Positions 11,816 through 24,090 are shown, counted from the first letter of the stretch. The stretch: DNA of 64,000 nt from Mycogone perniciosa (GCA_025331125.1 JAOALB010000025.1:124001-188000); one strand, 5' to 3'. Notes: a model not told the origin generated them from the sequence alone. Numbers and translations are program-made.

Positions 11816-12174
11816 GATGGCTGTATCGTGGTGCTGTAAAGTGTTCTTGGGCGTGATTTGGGTCACAATCCACTTTCTCGTTGGGAGAGGTTGGATGAGA
11901 AGGGATGCTTCGATGACGGCTGTTGGTTTGTATTCAGCCCCACTGTGGCTGGTGTGCTTCAACATTTTGGCGGTGAACTAACCACACGCGATAAGGAGTG
12001 GCAGAATTGATAATGGAGGGGTATTCCGGCTCTCAGATCCTTACCCTGAATTGAGTCATGAGAATCAAGCCTGGGATAGAAATCTCATGTAAGTGGGAAA
12101 TCTTCATTCAACTGTAGAAAACTTCTGCATAACTTGGTTATATATCTGTGACTCAAGTCCGGATATTTTCAACA
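11816..12174. promoter_or_regulatory. Divergent CWC21/CDC123 promoter region
   Basis: This 359 bp gap lies between two divergent housekeeping genes, a spliceosome factor and a translation-initiation assembly factor. It must hold both promoters and both leaders. No clear operator motif was seen. Confidence 0.5.
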
Positions 12175-13413
12175 ATGCCGCATCTGCCTAACAAATCAAA
12201 AGATGATGGGGAACTCATATTCCCTCCCGTCACTAAAGATCACATTCAGAACTGTTCCTACGATGCCTGGTTTCCCAGATATCAAAGTATATGTTTGAAG
12301 TCACGGATCATCCCCCTTCCGCAATCGTTTGTCTCATATCTTCACGAAGACGGTATTATTCTGGCAGACGATGATGATAACGATGCAAATGAGCCGGAGG
12401 ACGAAGAATGGTCGAGTTCGGGAGCAACAAGGACGCAACCTCAGCCAGAGTCTTCAGATGATGAAGACGAGGAAGAAGAGGAACCTCGTATACCACCGAA
12501 CAAACGATTCCCTGAGACGCACAAAATTATCAAAGAAAAGATTGATGAACTCGGCGGGGCCGTTGTGCCGAAGCTGAATTGGTCATCACCAAAGGACGCC
12601 ACATGGATATCAGCACATCAAAACACCCTCAAGTGTACCACTCCCAACGACATATATCTCCTACTCAAGTCCTCCTCGTTCGTCTCCCACGATCTCCTCC
12701 ACGCCTTTGACGACTGCACCGATGGCCCACTGGCACGACCGTTTGCACCAGTCCTTGTCCTTCGGCCTTTCTTCACCCCCCATGTCGCCCTCGAGTTCCG
12801 CTGCTTCGTGAAACATCGATCACTCATTGGTATCACACAACGTGATCTCAACTACTACGCCTTTCTCGAAGAACTTCGCCCGAAGCTTTGGAAGACGATT
12901 CGGACATTCTTCCGACAGAAGCTGAGGCTCAGCTTTCCCGATCCCTGTTTTGCCTTTGATGTCTACATCCCTGAGAACCCCTTCGCCGATGACGGTCTCG
13001 GCAAGGTCAGGCTAATAGACATCAATCCGTGGGCTCCCCGCACAGACAGTCTGTTGTTCTCATGGGAGGAACTCCTCCAGACTGAAGTCGAGAGACCTCT
13101 ATATGGATCTACCTCCAGCGAACGTGAGACAGAAGAAAGTGGCGGGGAAACAACAGCTGATGAGATGGATGACTACCCGAGCACTGAATATCGACCAGAC
13201 CAGCAACCAGAATTCAGAATTGTTGAAAAGAACAGCGCATCGGCATACAACTTTAGTTCGGCGCAATACTCGGCGCATAAACTTCCCAAGGAAGTTGTCG
13301 ATGCTAGTCTTGCAGGGGAGGGAGGATTGCGAGAGTTTGCTCAGATGTGGAAAGAGATTACAGAGGGACGAGCAGAGGGGGTTTGGCAGCAGCCCGGGGG
13401 AAGCAGCACTTAG
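12175..13413 (+). CDS. CDC123: Cdc123, eIF2 assembly factor
   Basis: Cdc123 is an ATP-grasp-fold protein that binds the C-terminus of eIF2-gamma and promotes assembly of the eIF2 heterotrimer, hence translation initiation and G1 progression. The gene has no intron; the chosen ATG at 12175 gives 412 residues. A GTG reading nine codons earlier is ignored. The D123 domain covers almost the whole protein. Visible family segments are CSYDAWFPRYQ near the start, LNWSSPKDATWI, LRPFFTPHVALEFRCFV, ITQRDLNYYAF, FAFDVYIP and the acidic metal/ATP site VRLIDINPWAPRTDSLLF. An acidic Asp/Glu/Ser insertion lies near residues 65-110 and an acidic loop near 315-340. Both are common in fungal homologues. Confidence 0.96.
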   Translation: MPHLPNKSKDDGELIFPPVTKDHIQNCSYDAWFPRYQSICLKSRIIPLPQSFVSYLHEDGIILADDDDNDANEPEDEEWSSSGATRTQPQPESSDDEDEEEEEPRIPPNKRFPETHKIIKEKIDELGGAVVPKLNWSSPKDATWISAHQNTLKCTTPNDIYLLLKSSSFVSHDLLHAFDDCTDGPLARPFAPVLVLRPFFTPHVALEFRCFVKHRSLIGITQRDLNYYAFLEELRPKLWKTIRTFFRQKLRLSFPDPCFAFDVYIPENPFADDGLGKVRLIDINPWAPRTDSLLFSWEELLQTEVERPLYGSTSSERETEESGGETTADEMDDYPSTEYRPDQQPEFRIVEKNSASAYNFSSAQYSAHKLPKEVVDASLAGEGGLREFAQMWKEITEGRAEGVWQQPGGSST

Positions 13414-13797
13414 AGGGGGAAACCCTCTGCAAAAATAAAAATAAGAAATGAAAATAAGAAAATAAAAATCAAGCTTGGTGAAGAATAAAACTGTTCACCT
13501 CAACCTCAGCTTAGGGTGAACTGACGATTGCTATTGTCAACAACATCCTAATAGGCACAATAGCGACATACAGTGTGAATCACGACAATAGCCCAAAATG
13601 GCACTGTAATTGTATGGGCAACCCACGCGAACAATAGCACGGCTTTTCGCGCGCCAGATTTCTGCAGCTGCTCCCAGCTGGTGCCAATCTCAACCAGCTC
13701 ACCTCACTCCCCAACTCACTTACACGCGACAACAACATTTTGAGACCAACTTTTGCAACGATTGCAGGACAACCGAGAAAGAAAAAAATTGCCAGCG
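13414..13797. other. Gap with A-rich 3' tract
   Basis: This 384 bp gap between CDC123 and the DUF3716 gene begins with an A-rich run (about 13429-13470, several AATAAA-like hexamers) that may serve CDC123 3' end formation. The rest is presumed promoter. No gene seen. Confidence 0.4.
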
Positions 13798-15060
13798 ATG
13801 CCATCCCGAGGCAGAGTCAACAAGGTGACGAAGCCTACCGCTGGGCCTGGAGCCCGACGTGGTAGTCGACGATCGTCTCTATCAGCTGCTGCCCAAGAGC
13901 AGCTTGAGCAGTTCGCCCAAAAGGCCAATTCAAACGTCCCCCACGAGGCTGGTCCTCTGGACGCGGCGATCCACGAGAATGAAGTTGACGACAACGCTTT
14001 CGAGGACTCAGTCAGTCTGAGCGCTGCCAATATGCTTGCTAACGGCGCTGCAATTACATCTGTGCACGCCTCTCTCCCTCCCCTTGTCTCAACAGACGAC
14101 GACTTCCAGCTCGACCACCAGATGCCCGATGGATCATCCCCGGAGGAGATCGCGCCAGAAGCTCGAACTGCGGCAGATGTGGCCTTTGCAGCATACGGCG
14201 ACCTAGTCAAGATCGATAGTGCGCTCTGCAAGAAAATCGCCGGAGAAGTCGCCCTGCGTGAGCCCACTCAGCGCCGCCATGATCAGAAGCTCAACATTGA
14301 GCGCCGTAGTAACGTCGAAGCTTTGCTGGCTCATGTGACCGGCGAGCCTGCGCCGAGGCCGTGCAAGAACTGCCACAAGGGCCATGGCCCGTGGACGCAG
14401 TGCATTGTGTACGACGGCCAGATGTGTGGGAGCTGCACCAACTGTTGGTTCAATGCGAGTGGCTCTCGGTGTACGTTTCATGGTAAGTCATATTTTCTTT
14501 GCCGGCAACGCTGCACATTGAGAAACATGGCGGAACATGTTGGTTTCGTCTCGTCTCACGTCAAAGGGGGGAACGGAAACTAACATGACTTGTCAGAGAA
14601 CAATCACCCACAGCCGCAAGCCATGTATGCAGCTCCAGTGGCCACCCCTGCACCTAGCGTGATGGCATATCAATCTACTGCCACTGTGCCCTCCACAGCT
14701 TCCATCAATGTCGCCATCACGGCAGAGATGGACCACTGGGGCATATCTGAGCCGACCAAGCAGCTGATCACCCAGGCCATGGGTGACGTGGCGACGTTCT
14801 CCCGAAGAGATCGATTTCTCGCAAGGATTGAGGCCGCAGCTAAGGAGCTCGGCATGCGAATTGCAGAGTATGAAGACTACCTTCGGACTGCCGAGGGCAT
14901 GGCCGAACAGGCCACGGCCCTAGAACGAGAGAATGGCCAGGGCCAGGGCCAGAACCAAGACCAGGACCAGGATCAAAATCCGAGTCAAGAGCAGGACCAG
15001 ACCCAAGCCACTGAAGCCTCGATGGGAGACGCACATTCACAGGATGGAGTGTTGCCCTAG
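13798..15060 (+). CDS. DUF3716-like cysteine-rich protein with Gln/Asp repeat tail
   Basis: Exons 13798-14482 and 14597-15060 join in frame across a 114 nt intron (branch CTAAC) to give 382 residues. The N-terminus is basic (RRGSRRSS). The centre, about residues 180-228, holds a compact Cys cluster: CKNCHKGHGPWTQC followed by CGSCTNCWFNASGSRCTFH. Such a cluster resembles the fungal DUF3716 family, which is thought to bind metal. The second exon has a short helical region and ends in a Gln-alternating low-complexity stretch (GQGQGQNQDQDQDQNPSQEQ) coded by a CAG/CCAG-rich repeat at about 14937-15010. Expansion-prone DNA of this kind varies between strains. No function is known to me; a nuclear role would be a guess. 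Confidence 0.72.
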
Positions 15061-16791
15061 GTCGTCCGCGTCGAGAACCTGGACTCAGACATCCCTTGCT
15101 GCTGTCTCATTCGAAGATGCAGTAGGCTTTTAACGATTGGAACAGGCCACCACCTCGAAACCGGACAGTCATTTGGCTACAGCGCTTAATGAGTGCTCAC
15201 GAAACTAACATAAAAAAACGTTTGACAAAAAAAAGTTGGTGAGTGATGGACACATTCCAAGCCAACCTTGGTGACTCCCGTGCTGACACCATGAATCTGG
15301 TTAGGTTCTTAAGCTATTGATGAGATTTGACTAGTCCTTTTGAGAAGGATGCTCAAGTCAAGTACACTTGCAGACGCTCTGTGGTATCTTTTGTGATTTT
15401 CTGTTGGATCTTGAAGCACGGCCACACCACACATCAACGTGTAACACATCTTGGCCTATAAGACTCAACCAACTCGGACAAGTCACAACAACCCACGACA
15501 AAACACCTCGGGAACAAAGCCGAATACAAATACAAAAAAAAAGCGGCAAGCTTTGGAAAAGCAGCCAGCTCCCCTTCTCTTGTATCACATCATGATTTGG
15601 AGACCACGGATCTCTTTGATTTGGCTTGGCTTCGTTTGTCCCCTTGGTTTTCCTGGAGATATACTACCATGAATCTCCTTTATTGGTTTGGTTTCGTTTG
15701 GTTTGGCATTTTGTCTTCTCTTCTTTTCTTCTTTCTTGATCTCTTTGCCTAGAGGCCCTTTGTTATCTGCTCACGACCTCCATGATGGATATGATGATGA
15801 TTTTGCTTTGCGAGATGATATATACCCCATTTTGTTCGCTAGGGCTACGTTTTACAGCTGAATTAGAATCTCGAATGGCGTATGATAAAAAACATCGACC
15901 TTTTCTTAGAAACCTGCAAGTATCCTCAGCCCAAAAAGGTCTCACGTAGGAAGCACACATAACAAACACAAGGCATTGAACACGGAGAATGCAAATTCAC
16001 GGACACCATCTCTTGAATACAGTTTTCAATTTTGACACATCCTGGCTATTTCTTCTCTACCTCACTTCATCTCACTCTGCCTCATACTTCAATCCTCCCG
16101 GGACCTAATAACTGTTTTATCCCCCTGAAACCTGCCTCGTCAATCAAAACACAGATGAATACCCTAAACACATGGAACCAAAAATAAAAGGAAAAAAAAG
16201 AAGCCACCAATCGGGGGCGGCACGTGTTAAAGGAGAAAAAAAAGAAAAAGAGGGGTGTAGAAAAGAAAAGAGATCGAAAGAAGAAGCAAAAAGCGAGAAC
16301 CAAGTAAAGTCGTAGAGAAAAAAAGGTTTCATAATTAAACAAAGTAAATGGCCGCCGCCCGTTCGCACCATCGCGTCAAGATGCAAGAGTTTCACTTCTT
16401 TCCCAAGAGCTGCCACTGTTTCTCCTTTGCGGCCCAATCTTTCACGCCATGGCCATTCTCTTCTTCAAAAAAGCAGTGGAAAAAAATCATTTTATGATAG
16501 TACACAGCATTTCCAGACAGTCCTGCAGAGTCCTCACACACAAAGTATACCGAATGTCCGCCATGTGCCTCGGCTGAATTAAAATAAAAAGCACCATATT
16601 CCGGGACAGCGGCAGAACGCGAAGAAGGTGCAAAGGTTAATTCGCACAAGCTCCCTGAGCAGACTCCGGTTCGCTGGTACGAGGAGTACAATGGAAAATC
16701 ATGAGCCATATCTCCGTGGCCCAGGTGGTGGTCGTAATCGAGTTTGAGGGTATTCGTGCGTCTTAAAACAAAATAAAAAAGAAGAAGTCGT
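15061..16791. other. Convergent 3' region, DUF3716 gene and G-alpha gene
   Basis: This 1.73 kb lies between two converging genes. It contains A-rich and purine-rich runs (about 16180-16330, on the plus strand), T-rich tracts near 15660-15760 and only chance ORFs. It is probably long 3' untranslated sequence; G-alpha genes often have long ones. Confidence 0.4.
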
Positions 16792-18037
16792 CTAGATCAG
16801 GCCACACAAACGGAGGTTCTCCTGGATGATGATGTCTGATACCGAGTTAGCATTTTGTAGCGAGTTCCCTATCAAGAGCTTGACATACCATTGACTGCCG
16901 CCATGACGAAACGGATCTGGGTGGTATCAGTGGCACACGTGAAGTGTGTATATATTTGCTTGGTCTCATGCTGATTCAAGCTGACGAATCGGTTCAGGAT
17001 GTAGTCACAAGCCGCCGCATAGTCATCGCCTCCTTCATAGTCTGGGAAGTAGTTCTTCATGGGGCTGACGGGCAACTTCTCCTTGAAGCGATCAATCTTG
17101 TTGAGGAAAAGGATAATGGAAGTTCGGACGAACCATCTGGAGTTGCAGATGGAGTCGAATAGTGTCAGTGCTTCCTGCATTCGGTTGACAGTCTCATCCT
17201 CGAATAGCAGCTGGTCATATTCGGAAATGGCGACCAGGAACAGAATGGTCGTGACGTTCTCGAAGCAGTGAATCCACTTCTTTCGTTCTGATCTTTGACC
17301 ACCGACATCGAACATTCGGTAGGTGAGATCACCAATGATGAAAGTCGTCTCGGTGATACCGGTTGTCTTGACACGAGATCGAAGTACATCCTGGTCATTG
17401 GGCATGTAGTCGGGCGCGGCAATTCGTGCGATATTATCGAAGTAACTGGAGATGGTCAGCAAGGGAACCAATTTTCCACGCAGGGCAGGGGAAACCAACT
17501 ATCTCGCTGAGTCGTTCAGCTGATATTCACGAGATCGCTTAAAGCACTCCTGCACACCACGGTCCTTCCACAGAGACTCGATAGCGCTGCCAACTTCCGG
17601 AGGCAGAACATCGCCTTCGATCTGGGCGGGCTGGATGAAAATGGTCTGAACGTGGTACTCCATCCGCTGGTCCTCGAGTGGCAGCTCAAGTGACTCCATA
17701 GCTTCGAGGATAACACGCATGGACTGAACCGTGTTGCTGAAGATGATCTCCTTGAACGATTCGCGTTCATCGCGAGAGTAGCCACCCTCGTGGATAAGCT
17801 TCATCTGCTTGAGAATGGTGGACTTTCCAGATTCACCAGCACCTAGATAGCGCGTTAGGTATTGCATTCGAGACTGGAGCAGGACACTGCGAGATCGGAT
17901 CGACAGGTTGTCGACATACCCAATAGCAGCATCTTGATCTCGTTACGCTGCATCATCTTGTCCCGCTTGAGTTGGTTCTCAATCTCCTCGTTCCGGGCCT
18001 TGCCCTCCTTGTCCTCCGTGCTCATTCCGCAACCCAT
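16792..18037 (-). CDS. gna-1: Heterotrimeric G-protein alpha subunit, group I
   Basis: Orthologue of Neurospora GNA-1, Aspergillus FadA and Magnaporthe MagB, the Gi-like subunit that couples receptors to cAMP and controls growth, conidiation and, in many species, virulence or secondary metabolism. Exons are 18037-17920, 17842-17500, 17445-16889 and 16835-16792; introns of 77, 54 and 53 nt all have clear CTAAC/CTGAC branch sites. The product is exactly 353 residues, the usual size. Gly2 and Cys3 in MGCGMS are lipid-attachment sites. The P-loop is GAGESGKS from residue 40. Arg178 lies in switch I, and DVGGQ (200-204) carries the catalytic Gln. NKID and TCATDT bind guanine. The C-terminus ends CGLI, with the Cys that pertussis-type ADP-ribosylation targets. 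All key residues are intact. The ATG is followed upstream by a very long gene-free region. Confidence 0.98.
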
Positions 18038-21000
18038 CTTGACGATGTCTGGGCTTTCGCCGCGACGCTGTTAAAATACTAGATATGTGGCTCGGGATAA
18101 GGGTGGATGGATGATTTCGCGTCGGCAATCGTCAAAGTCGCAGACGGACAAAACTGCGCGACAGGAAAAGCACTGGTCAGTCAGGGGTTCGCATAAAAGA
18201 GCTTTTTTGCCAGTGGCAGGAGTGAAGAATCGCGCCCGAGCCTGCAGTTGGAGTTGAGTGAAGATTTTGAATTCGAGGAAGAGAAGAGCGTTTTCTGTTG
18301 CGGCTGGCAGGTGGCGGATGATTCGGGAGATGAGAGGCGTTTGTTTGGGGCCACCAGTCCAGATGGCTGAACGTGAAGCTTCCTCCCAGGGAGGCAGACA
18401 GCGAACCAGAAAGGGGACCAAAAACTCACAGGAACTGTGTTTGCTGGTGACGATGGAACGCCAATGGTTGGCAATCGAAGGAGGAGGACGGACAAAACCA
18501 AATCACAATTAGAGAAGGGAAAGGAAGGGAAGTACGAGAAAAAGGCAGTTTGGAAATGACGGGAATGGAGATTTGGGGGGTCGGCAAGAGGAGCAGACAG
18601 AGCGGCAAGGGGGAACCCAAGAGGTGCTTTGGGGGTGGTGCTTGAGGTAGTGCTTGGGGTGGTGCTTGGGGTGCTTGCTGTAGTGCTGTGGGCTCGGAGG
18701 AAAGGTACCGCGTACCGTATGTGACGGGGAGTTGGGACTGTGGAGGCGCTCAAGCAACTTCGCGCGGGACCTGCGCTGGTGCCAGACCGTCGCGGTATGG
18801 GCTAAAAAACAAAATCCGGTCGAACCCGTGGGTACACAGTGCAGTCTAAAGAGGATCGGACATCGAAGCTGAGACATTTCGCACTATGTTGTCCTAGTCC
18901 CGACCAGGATGGAGTGCATTGATTGCTTACCCCAGCACCCACAGACCATCCAGCACCTGTATGGGTACTTGTACATACTACTCCGTACGTGGTATACGGG
19001 TACAGACAGCCATTGGCAATTGGATCGACTGCGCGGAAGGGTTCGATCGCTGATCCAACACGCAATAAAAAGAAAACAGCACGGCTGCGCAACGTGCACA
19101 ACAGGGGCAATCCCCCTCCTTGGTTGCTTTTCTGGCTTTCAACCCTCGGTCTTTTCGTGGGCGTCTGTAATACATACATGCTAGCAACGGTATGGTGTCG
19201 TAGTTGTAATTAATATCCGTCTTGCTCCAAGCCTCTCCTGGCCAATGAGATGGCCGTGCAGCTTCAAGGATGGCAAATTTGGTACAGATGGGGTTGCAAT
19301 TACTACTGCTAGCCACTGAAAACGCACCAAGCTGGGAGAGTTTGAAGGCTGGCCCCTCCGTGGTGGAGCAAGGTCCCATTGCAGTAGTATTAGACTCAGG
19401 GCCCATCGTCCTTATGTTATCCTGCCCAGGCCAGACAGTTTGGCATCTGTTTCTACTCCGTATGCTTCAGGGCAAACACATGAGTTGCCCGATCGTGTAC
19501 TTCGTACGTATGATCGCCATCAGACTCCAGAAAAGGGTAGGTGCCGTCATTCAATGCAATGCCCCGTATCATGATACTATGTATTGGTGGCACGGAAGCC
19601 CATAAAACACGAGGCGGGCGTTGCGCTGACAAACGCGGGTGTTTCTTGACAGCAACCTGCACTGTTTGCCCGCCCGCCCTCGGCCATTGTGCATTGATGG
19701 CGTCTGCAAAGTAAATCACCCTGCACGCGGATGCGCTACAACACATACATACATGCATGCATGCATATAATATAGGCACATCCAAACTATGGAGTAGTAC
19801 GGAGTACTAACTGCTAATATTAACTTACCTCCCCGAGCTGGTGAGAGGCTGCAATAGTTTTTTTTTTCTCCTAGGCTGACACGCCTCGGTCATTCCAAAA
19901 CACCAATGGCATGTGTTGGCGATGTCGATACGAGTCCATATTTTAATACGCCCCGGGCCTATTTAGGTATCTATTCGCCGTAGTTTTGCGGACGGCACAG
20001 ACAATGCCGCTGGTCTTTTGCTGAGCGAAGCCGAATCACGACCGCTAGCAGCGCTGGCTTCTCGCACGGCCCACTGTGTATCTTACCTCCCTGTGGTGGC
20101 TTGCACCTATGCCGGTGATTTTATGGAGCACTACTCCGTACTCAGGCACGATCTTGTCACTGCGCCGTCCTCCGTCCTATTAGTACCTGCTAGTCGGTAG
20201 TAGTGAGAAAAATATATAGCTTTCATCTACGGAGTACTTCGTAATACTACTATACTCCTTGAATTTGAGGATTAAAACGGCGCGTGCCTGACTTGGAAGC
20301 ACGCGACGTGGAGAAATCCTTGGCCTTCGACAACTGTATCATCTACGTATACGGAGTAGACTTTGCTATATTGCACCCGAAAAAAAAGGACATAACCAAC
20401 CAGTCCGGCAATCATTCGATCTCGTCACCCTGATCTTCCACACACCGATCACCGAGCGAGCGCAGTCTTGTTCCCCCATCCCCTGGCCAGGGGGGAGACC
20501 CATTAAACAACATGGGGGTTTGATGGGCCCATGGGAATGGTTCAGGTGATGAAGCCAGAGAAAAGCTCTAGAACGATACATGGTAGACGTTTCTTTTGAT
20601 CTACCATGAAAATTTGCTCATAATGACTTTCGTTTTCATTTTCTTGTCCACCGGTAATGCACTGGTACATGGCTTTGCAGATGTTTGCTCATGGACTTGG
20701 CGCATTCCTTGACAAAGTTTGCTGTCCTACACGTCTCAAAAAAGCCCGGCAGTTTTTCTTGTATTAATCCCCACGTCTCATATGATGTCTCGATCGACGG
20801 GTCAGGCAGGTCGATTTGCGATGGTTTCAGGACAAACCGGATCGACCATCAAGGCTACTGCCGGTAATACAAGATCTATGTGTACGAGAAATCCTACAAG
20901 TAGTACTATCTCATTCTTCGCGTAGCAGTTGTCGTAGTATATCGTCAACCTCCATGACACACAATGCATCACAGTTGCTCCAGACATGCACAGAAAGTCC

Positions 21001-22846
21001 CGAGCCTTGTGGGAAATTTTCCGTCAGGGGCAGTACGAATTTGTGGGAACACAACACCAGGAGCTTGTCTTCCCTGGCTTTGAGGACCTGTCAGATCCCT
21101 GTCTTGCTGAGGAGAGCTTCATTTTTATTTTATTTTATTTGTTTCTTTCTTCTTCAGTCGATGGGGCAAGCTTCTGGAATATCGCCATGGAAGTCAGATC
21201 GTATTTGAGGCTTGCGGGGAGAAAGGGTCATTCATCTCGGCTGAATTTTGATCCCCATAATGATTTTCCTTGCCTGCACGTTGCATCATACAAGGAAGGG
21301 ATTCGGGATATTCTAATGCACCCATCAGTCGATCTACTTCGTACTCGTCCTACCTTGTCTTTTCTACTAGCTGATATGGCCATCATGATGTGATGTACAA
21401 ATATGCAGCCCCCATCACCCAATAAACAGCCCATCTTCGAGCTGTTACTGCGGCATACATGCCGCTGCCATTTCTCGTCAATGGCGCTCGTCTGTCTCGC
21501 CTGTCTCGCCTTACACGTCAAATAGGCTTTTAGTCTCTCCAACACCGTGTGTAACTGTGGCACCGAAAATTTTCGCTCATTCAGCTGCAATTGAAGGCCA
21601 TTCTCGTAAAATACTAATCTTGTACTACTACTACGAAGTACGGAGTACACGGAGGGCAAATAAAGGCAATTTCACACCCTGCGCCGCCAAGACATCCTAA
21701 ACTCCGTTCATTGCCGGTCAGAAACAGGGATGATCACATGGCTTCATTGTCCGTCTCCATCCTGACAATTTCTTTGTTTGTTCTTATTGTTTGTGAGCGC
21801 AGCTGAGCGTCTAATATTTCCAATAGTATTTTTCCGCCGATAAGAACGATGACTATTATGGAGGCGTCGCGCCTTCGGAAGAGCAAATTACTGACGAGTA
21901 CTCGTATGTAGAACGAAGACATTCCACCCCGTAGTTTAGAAAAAAAGGAGGTGGAGAGACACGCGGTGAATTTCTGATCTTGAAGATGACTCTTCAACCT
22001 GTCTACTCCTTAAACTACCACGAGTGTGAGGATTCGAATCAGGGTTGCTTTTGTTTGCTTTCCAGAATCAAGTGTCGTGACATCAACAACTTTTGTTGGT
22101 TGCTTATTAGTCTAAGTAGTACTATTGGGTGACACGGGCTGACTGAGGTCGAGCAGCTGAAGCAGAGACCCCGAGTCATGTCAACACCCACAATTATGGC
22201 CTTCATGCACACCCGGTTCAACGCAGCCCTTTTGGTTGGCCACTGTTACGAGGACATCCATGAATGCTATCAGATCTTGCCCGCAGGTGATTTCTCCCAC
22301 CACGAGAGAAGATACGGCTGCCAAGCATTCTGCAATAGTGCTCCTAGTTTAAGCCCAACTGTCACTGTCACACACCATTGCATCTGATGGCTGCAAGAGA
22401 GGCATACTAGTAATAGCACACTGATAAATGACTGTTGGCCGGCATTTCTTACTGCACGTGTAGTATATTATATGGACACACAAAAAGAAGCAGAAAAAAG
22501 ACAGTCCAGACTCGGTGTGATGGCCTTTGCAGGAAACATTATTATTTCTGATCTGCAGTGTTCCCACTGGAGATGGTTGGCTCGGGTGCTTTAGCCGGCT
22601 GCCCAATCCAGGCACAGCCGCTGCCCTTGCTAGCTGCCCGATGTGCTGGCCGAAGCGAAGCGAACAAGCGGGCAAGCGAGGGACAGACACCCTGCCTGAC
22701 CTCCTCCAAATCGACATTCACACCGGTCCCGAAATTCTTCGTTCCACGGCTGCGTTCCGCCAACTGCCTTAATCCTGTCGCGTTTTGCATACTGTCGCTT
22801 CTGTGTGCCTGATTGAAGGTGTCTGCGCCAATAATATCCATTCAAT
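18038..22846. other. 4.8 kb gene-free region upstream of the G-alpha gene
   Basis: I find no supportable gene here; ORFs are short, overlapping and lack family features. The first 800 bp on the G-alpha side are pyrimidine-rich on the minus strand and probably include its long leader and promoter. Seven copies of the TACGGAGTA/TACTCCGTA core occur between 18979 and 21648. A (CATA/CATG) run lies at about 19741-19770. A G/C-rich inverted segment (CCCTGGCCAGGG) lies at about 20481-20492. The right end holds the Smr gene promoter. Confidence 0.5.
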
Positions 22847-23721
22847 ATGTCTATTCCCATGTCCAGCCTGGGCAGTCGAGGTGAGTGCTCTGCAGCCACA
22901 TCCTTTTGGCCCCCCGCCCTTTCGCATTTGTTAAGATTGTGATGGACCAATTGATTGACTGAGAGGGCAGCCCTGCATTCTGGTGACAATGACGAGGTAG
23001 AGCGCGAGTACGATCGCTTGCGCGACCAAGCCCGCGCCGAAGCCCAGAAGCGCAACGAGTGCTACGATCACGTATGTTAACGCTACAGCCCAATCGCATA
23101 ACCATGGCGACTTACACATCTTAGTCCCGCCGCGCGTTTGAAGATGGCGACGGCGCCAGGGCGAAGGAGCTCTCCAACGAGGGTAAGGCGCACGACGCCA
23201 AGATGCGCGAGTACAATCGCCAGGCCTCCGACTACATCTTCCGCGAGAACAACGCCCCTGGGCGAGTCGAGCCCGATTCCATCGATCTGCATGGCCAGTT
23301 CGTCGAGGAAGCCGAGCGCATCCTAGAGCAGCGAATTAGGGCAGACCAAGCGCGTGGTCAGACGCATCTGCATGCCATTGTTGGCAAGGGCAACCACTCT
23401 GCGAATCATGTTCAGAAGATTAAGCCCAAGGTCGAGGAGCTGTGCCGCGAGCTGGGACTGCAGTGCCGGACGGAGGAGAATGCTGGCAGGATATATATCA
23501 ATCTCCAAGGCGGAGAGGCTATTCCGCCTCAACAGGGAGAACACAGTGGTGGATATGGTGGGCACCAGCAGCAACAGCAACAGCAACACCACCAGGGCCA
23601 ACAGCAACATCACGGCCAGCAGCAACAAAACCAGCAGCAGGACCAGGTTGCGGAGCTTGTGGAAAGCCTGCTTCCAACCATTCTGCGCAAGTTGGAAAAG
23701 GTCTGCTGTGTGGTCATGTAA
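22847..23721 (+). CDS. Smr-domain protein with DUF1771 and C-terminal CaaX box
   Basis: Exons 22847-22880, 22971-23071 and 23125-23721 give 243 residues; the introns are 90 and 53 nt. Residues about 17-80 match DUF1771, a helical module rich in Arg/Ala (EYDRLRDQARAEAQKRNECY, then YNRQASDYIF). The Smr nuclease-like domain follows: IDLHG near 96-100 and GKGNHS near 134-139. Smr domains bind or cut RNA or DNA, and the yeast relative of this two-domain form is YPL199C. A Gln/His-rich linker from CAG/CAA repeats (about 23566-23645) follows, then a predicted helix (VAELVESLLPTILRKLEKV). The protein ends CCVVM, which fits a farnesylation CaaX box with an adjacent Cys. This would put it on membranes, which is unexpected for an Smr protein. 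The domain calls are firm; lipidation is inference. Confidence 0.9.
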
Positions 23722-24090
23722 AGGCGGATGGGAACAACTGCTATTTCTCTTCAGGCATGCCGAAGGTACTTGGATTTTTGTTGGAAATACGTGGGCTTAC
23801 CTTGGAACTATTATACCTTTCACTGTTTAGATATCCATGAGTTCGGGCGACCAAAGACTTGGTTGGAGGAACTTTTACAGATAGGTTCTAGATGCGATGA
23901 TTTATTTGACAGCTAATGAAGGGAAGACGTAAATAATGCCAAAAATATTATACAAAAAAGAAGCCCATAGTTCTAATGCTGTATGTGATTCTCACCGGCT
24001 GTCTAGTCAGGTCCATGACTAAATCTATCCTTGAAAACGACTCCTTGCCCAACTCTAAATAGGTAGTTATTGTACAAACACACAACGATC
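23722..24090. other. Convergent 3' gap, Smr and DUF7702 genes
   Basis: 369 bp between converging genes, presumably both 3' untranslated regions. No feature seen. Confidence 0.35.

Noticed and set aside
18825..18840. GGTTCGACC-like word on the minus strand, possible tRNA T-loop
   Set aside because: No pairing T-stem and no cloverleaf around it.
22030..22045. tRNA B-box-like GATTCGAATC
   Set aside because: The flanking bases do not form a T-stem on either strand and no A box or acceptor stem is placed correctly.
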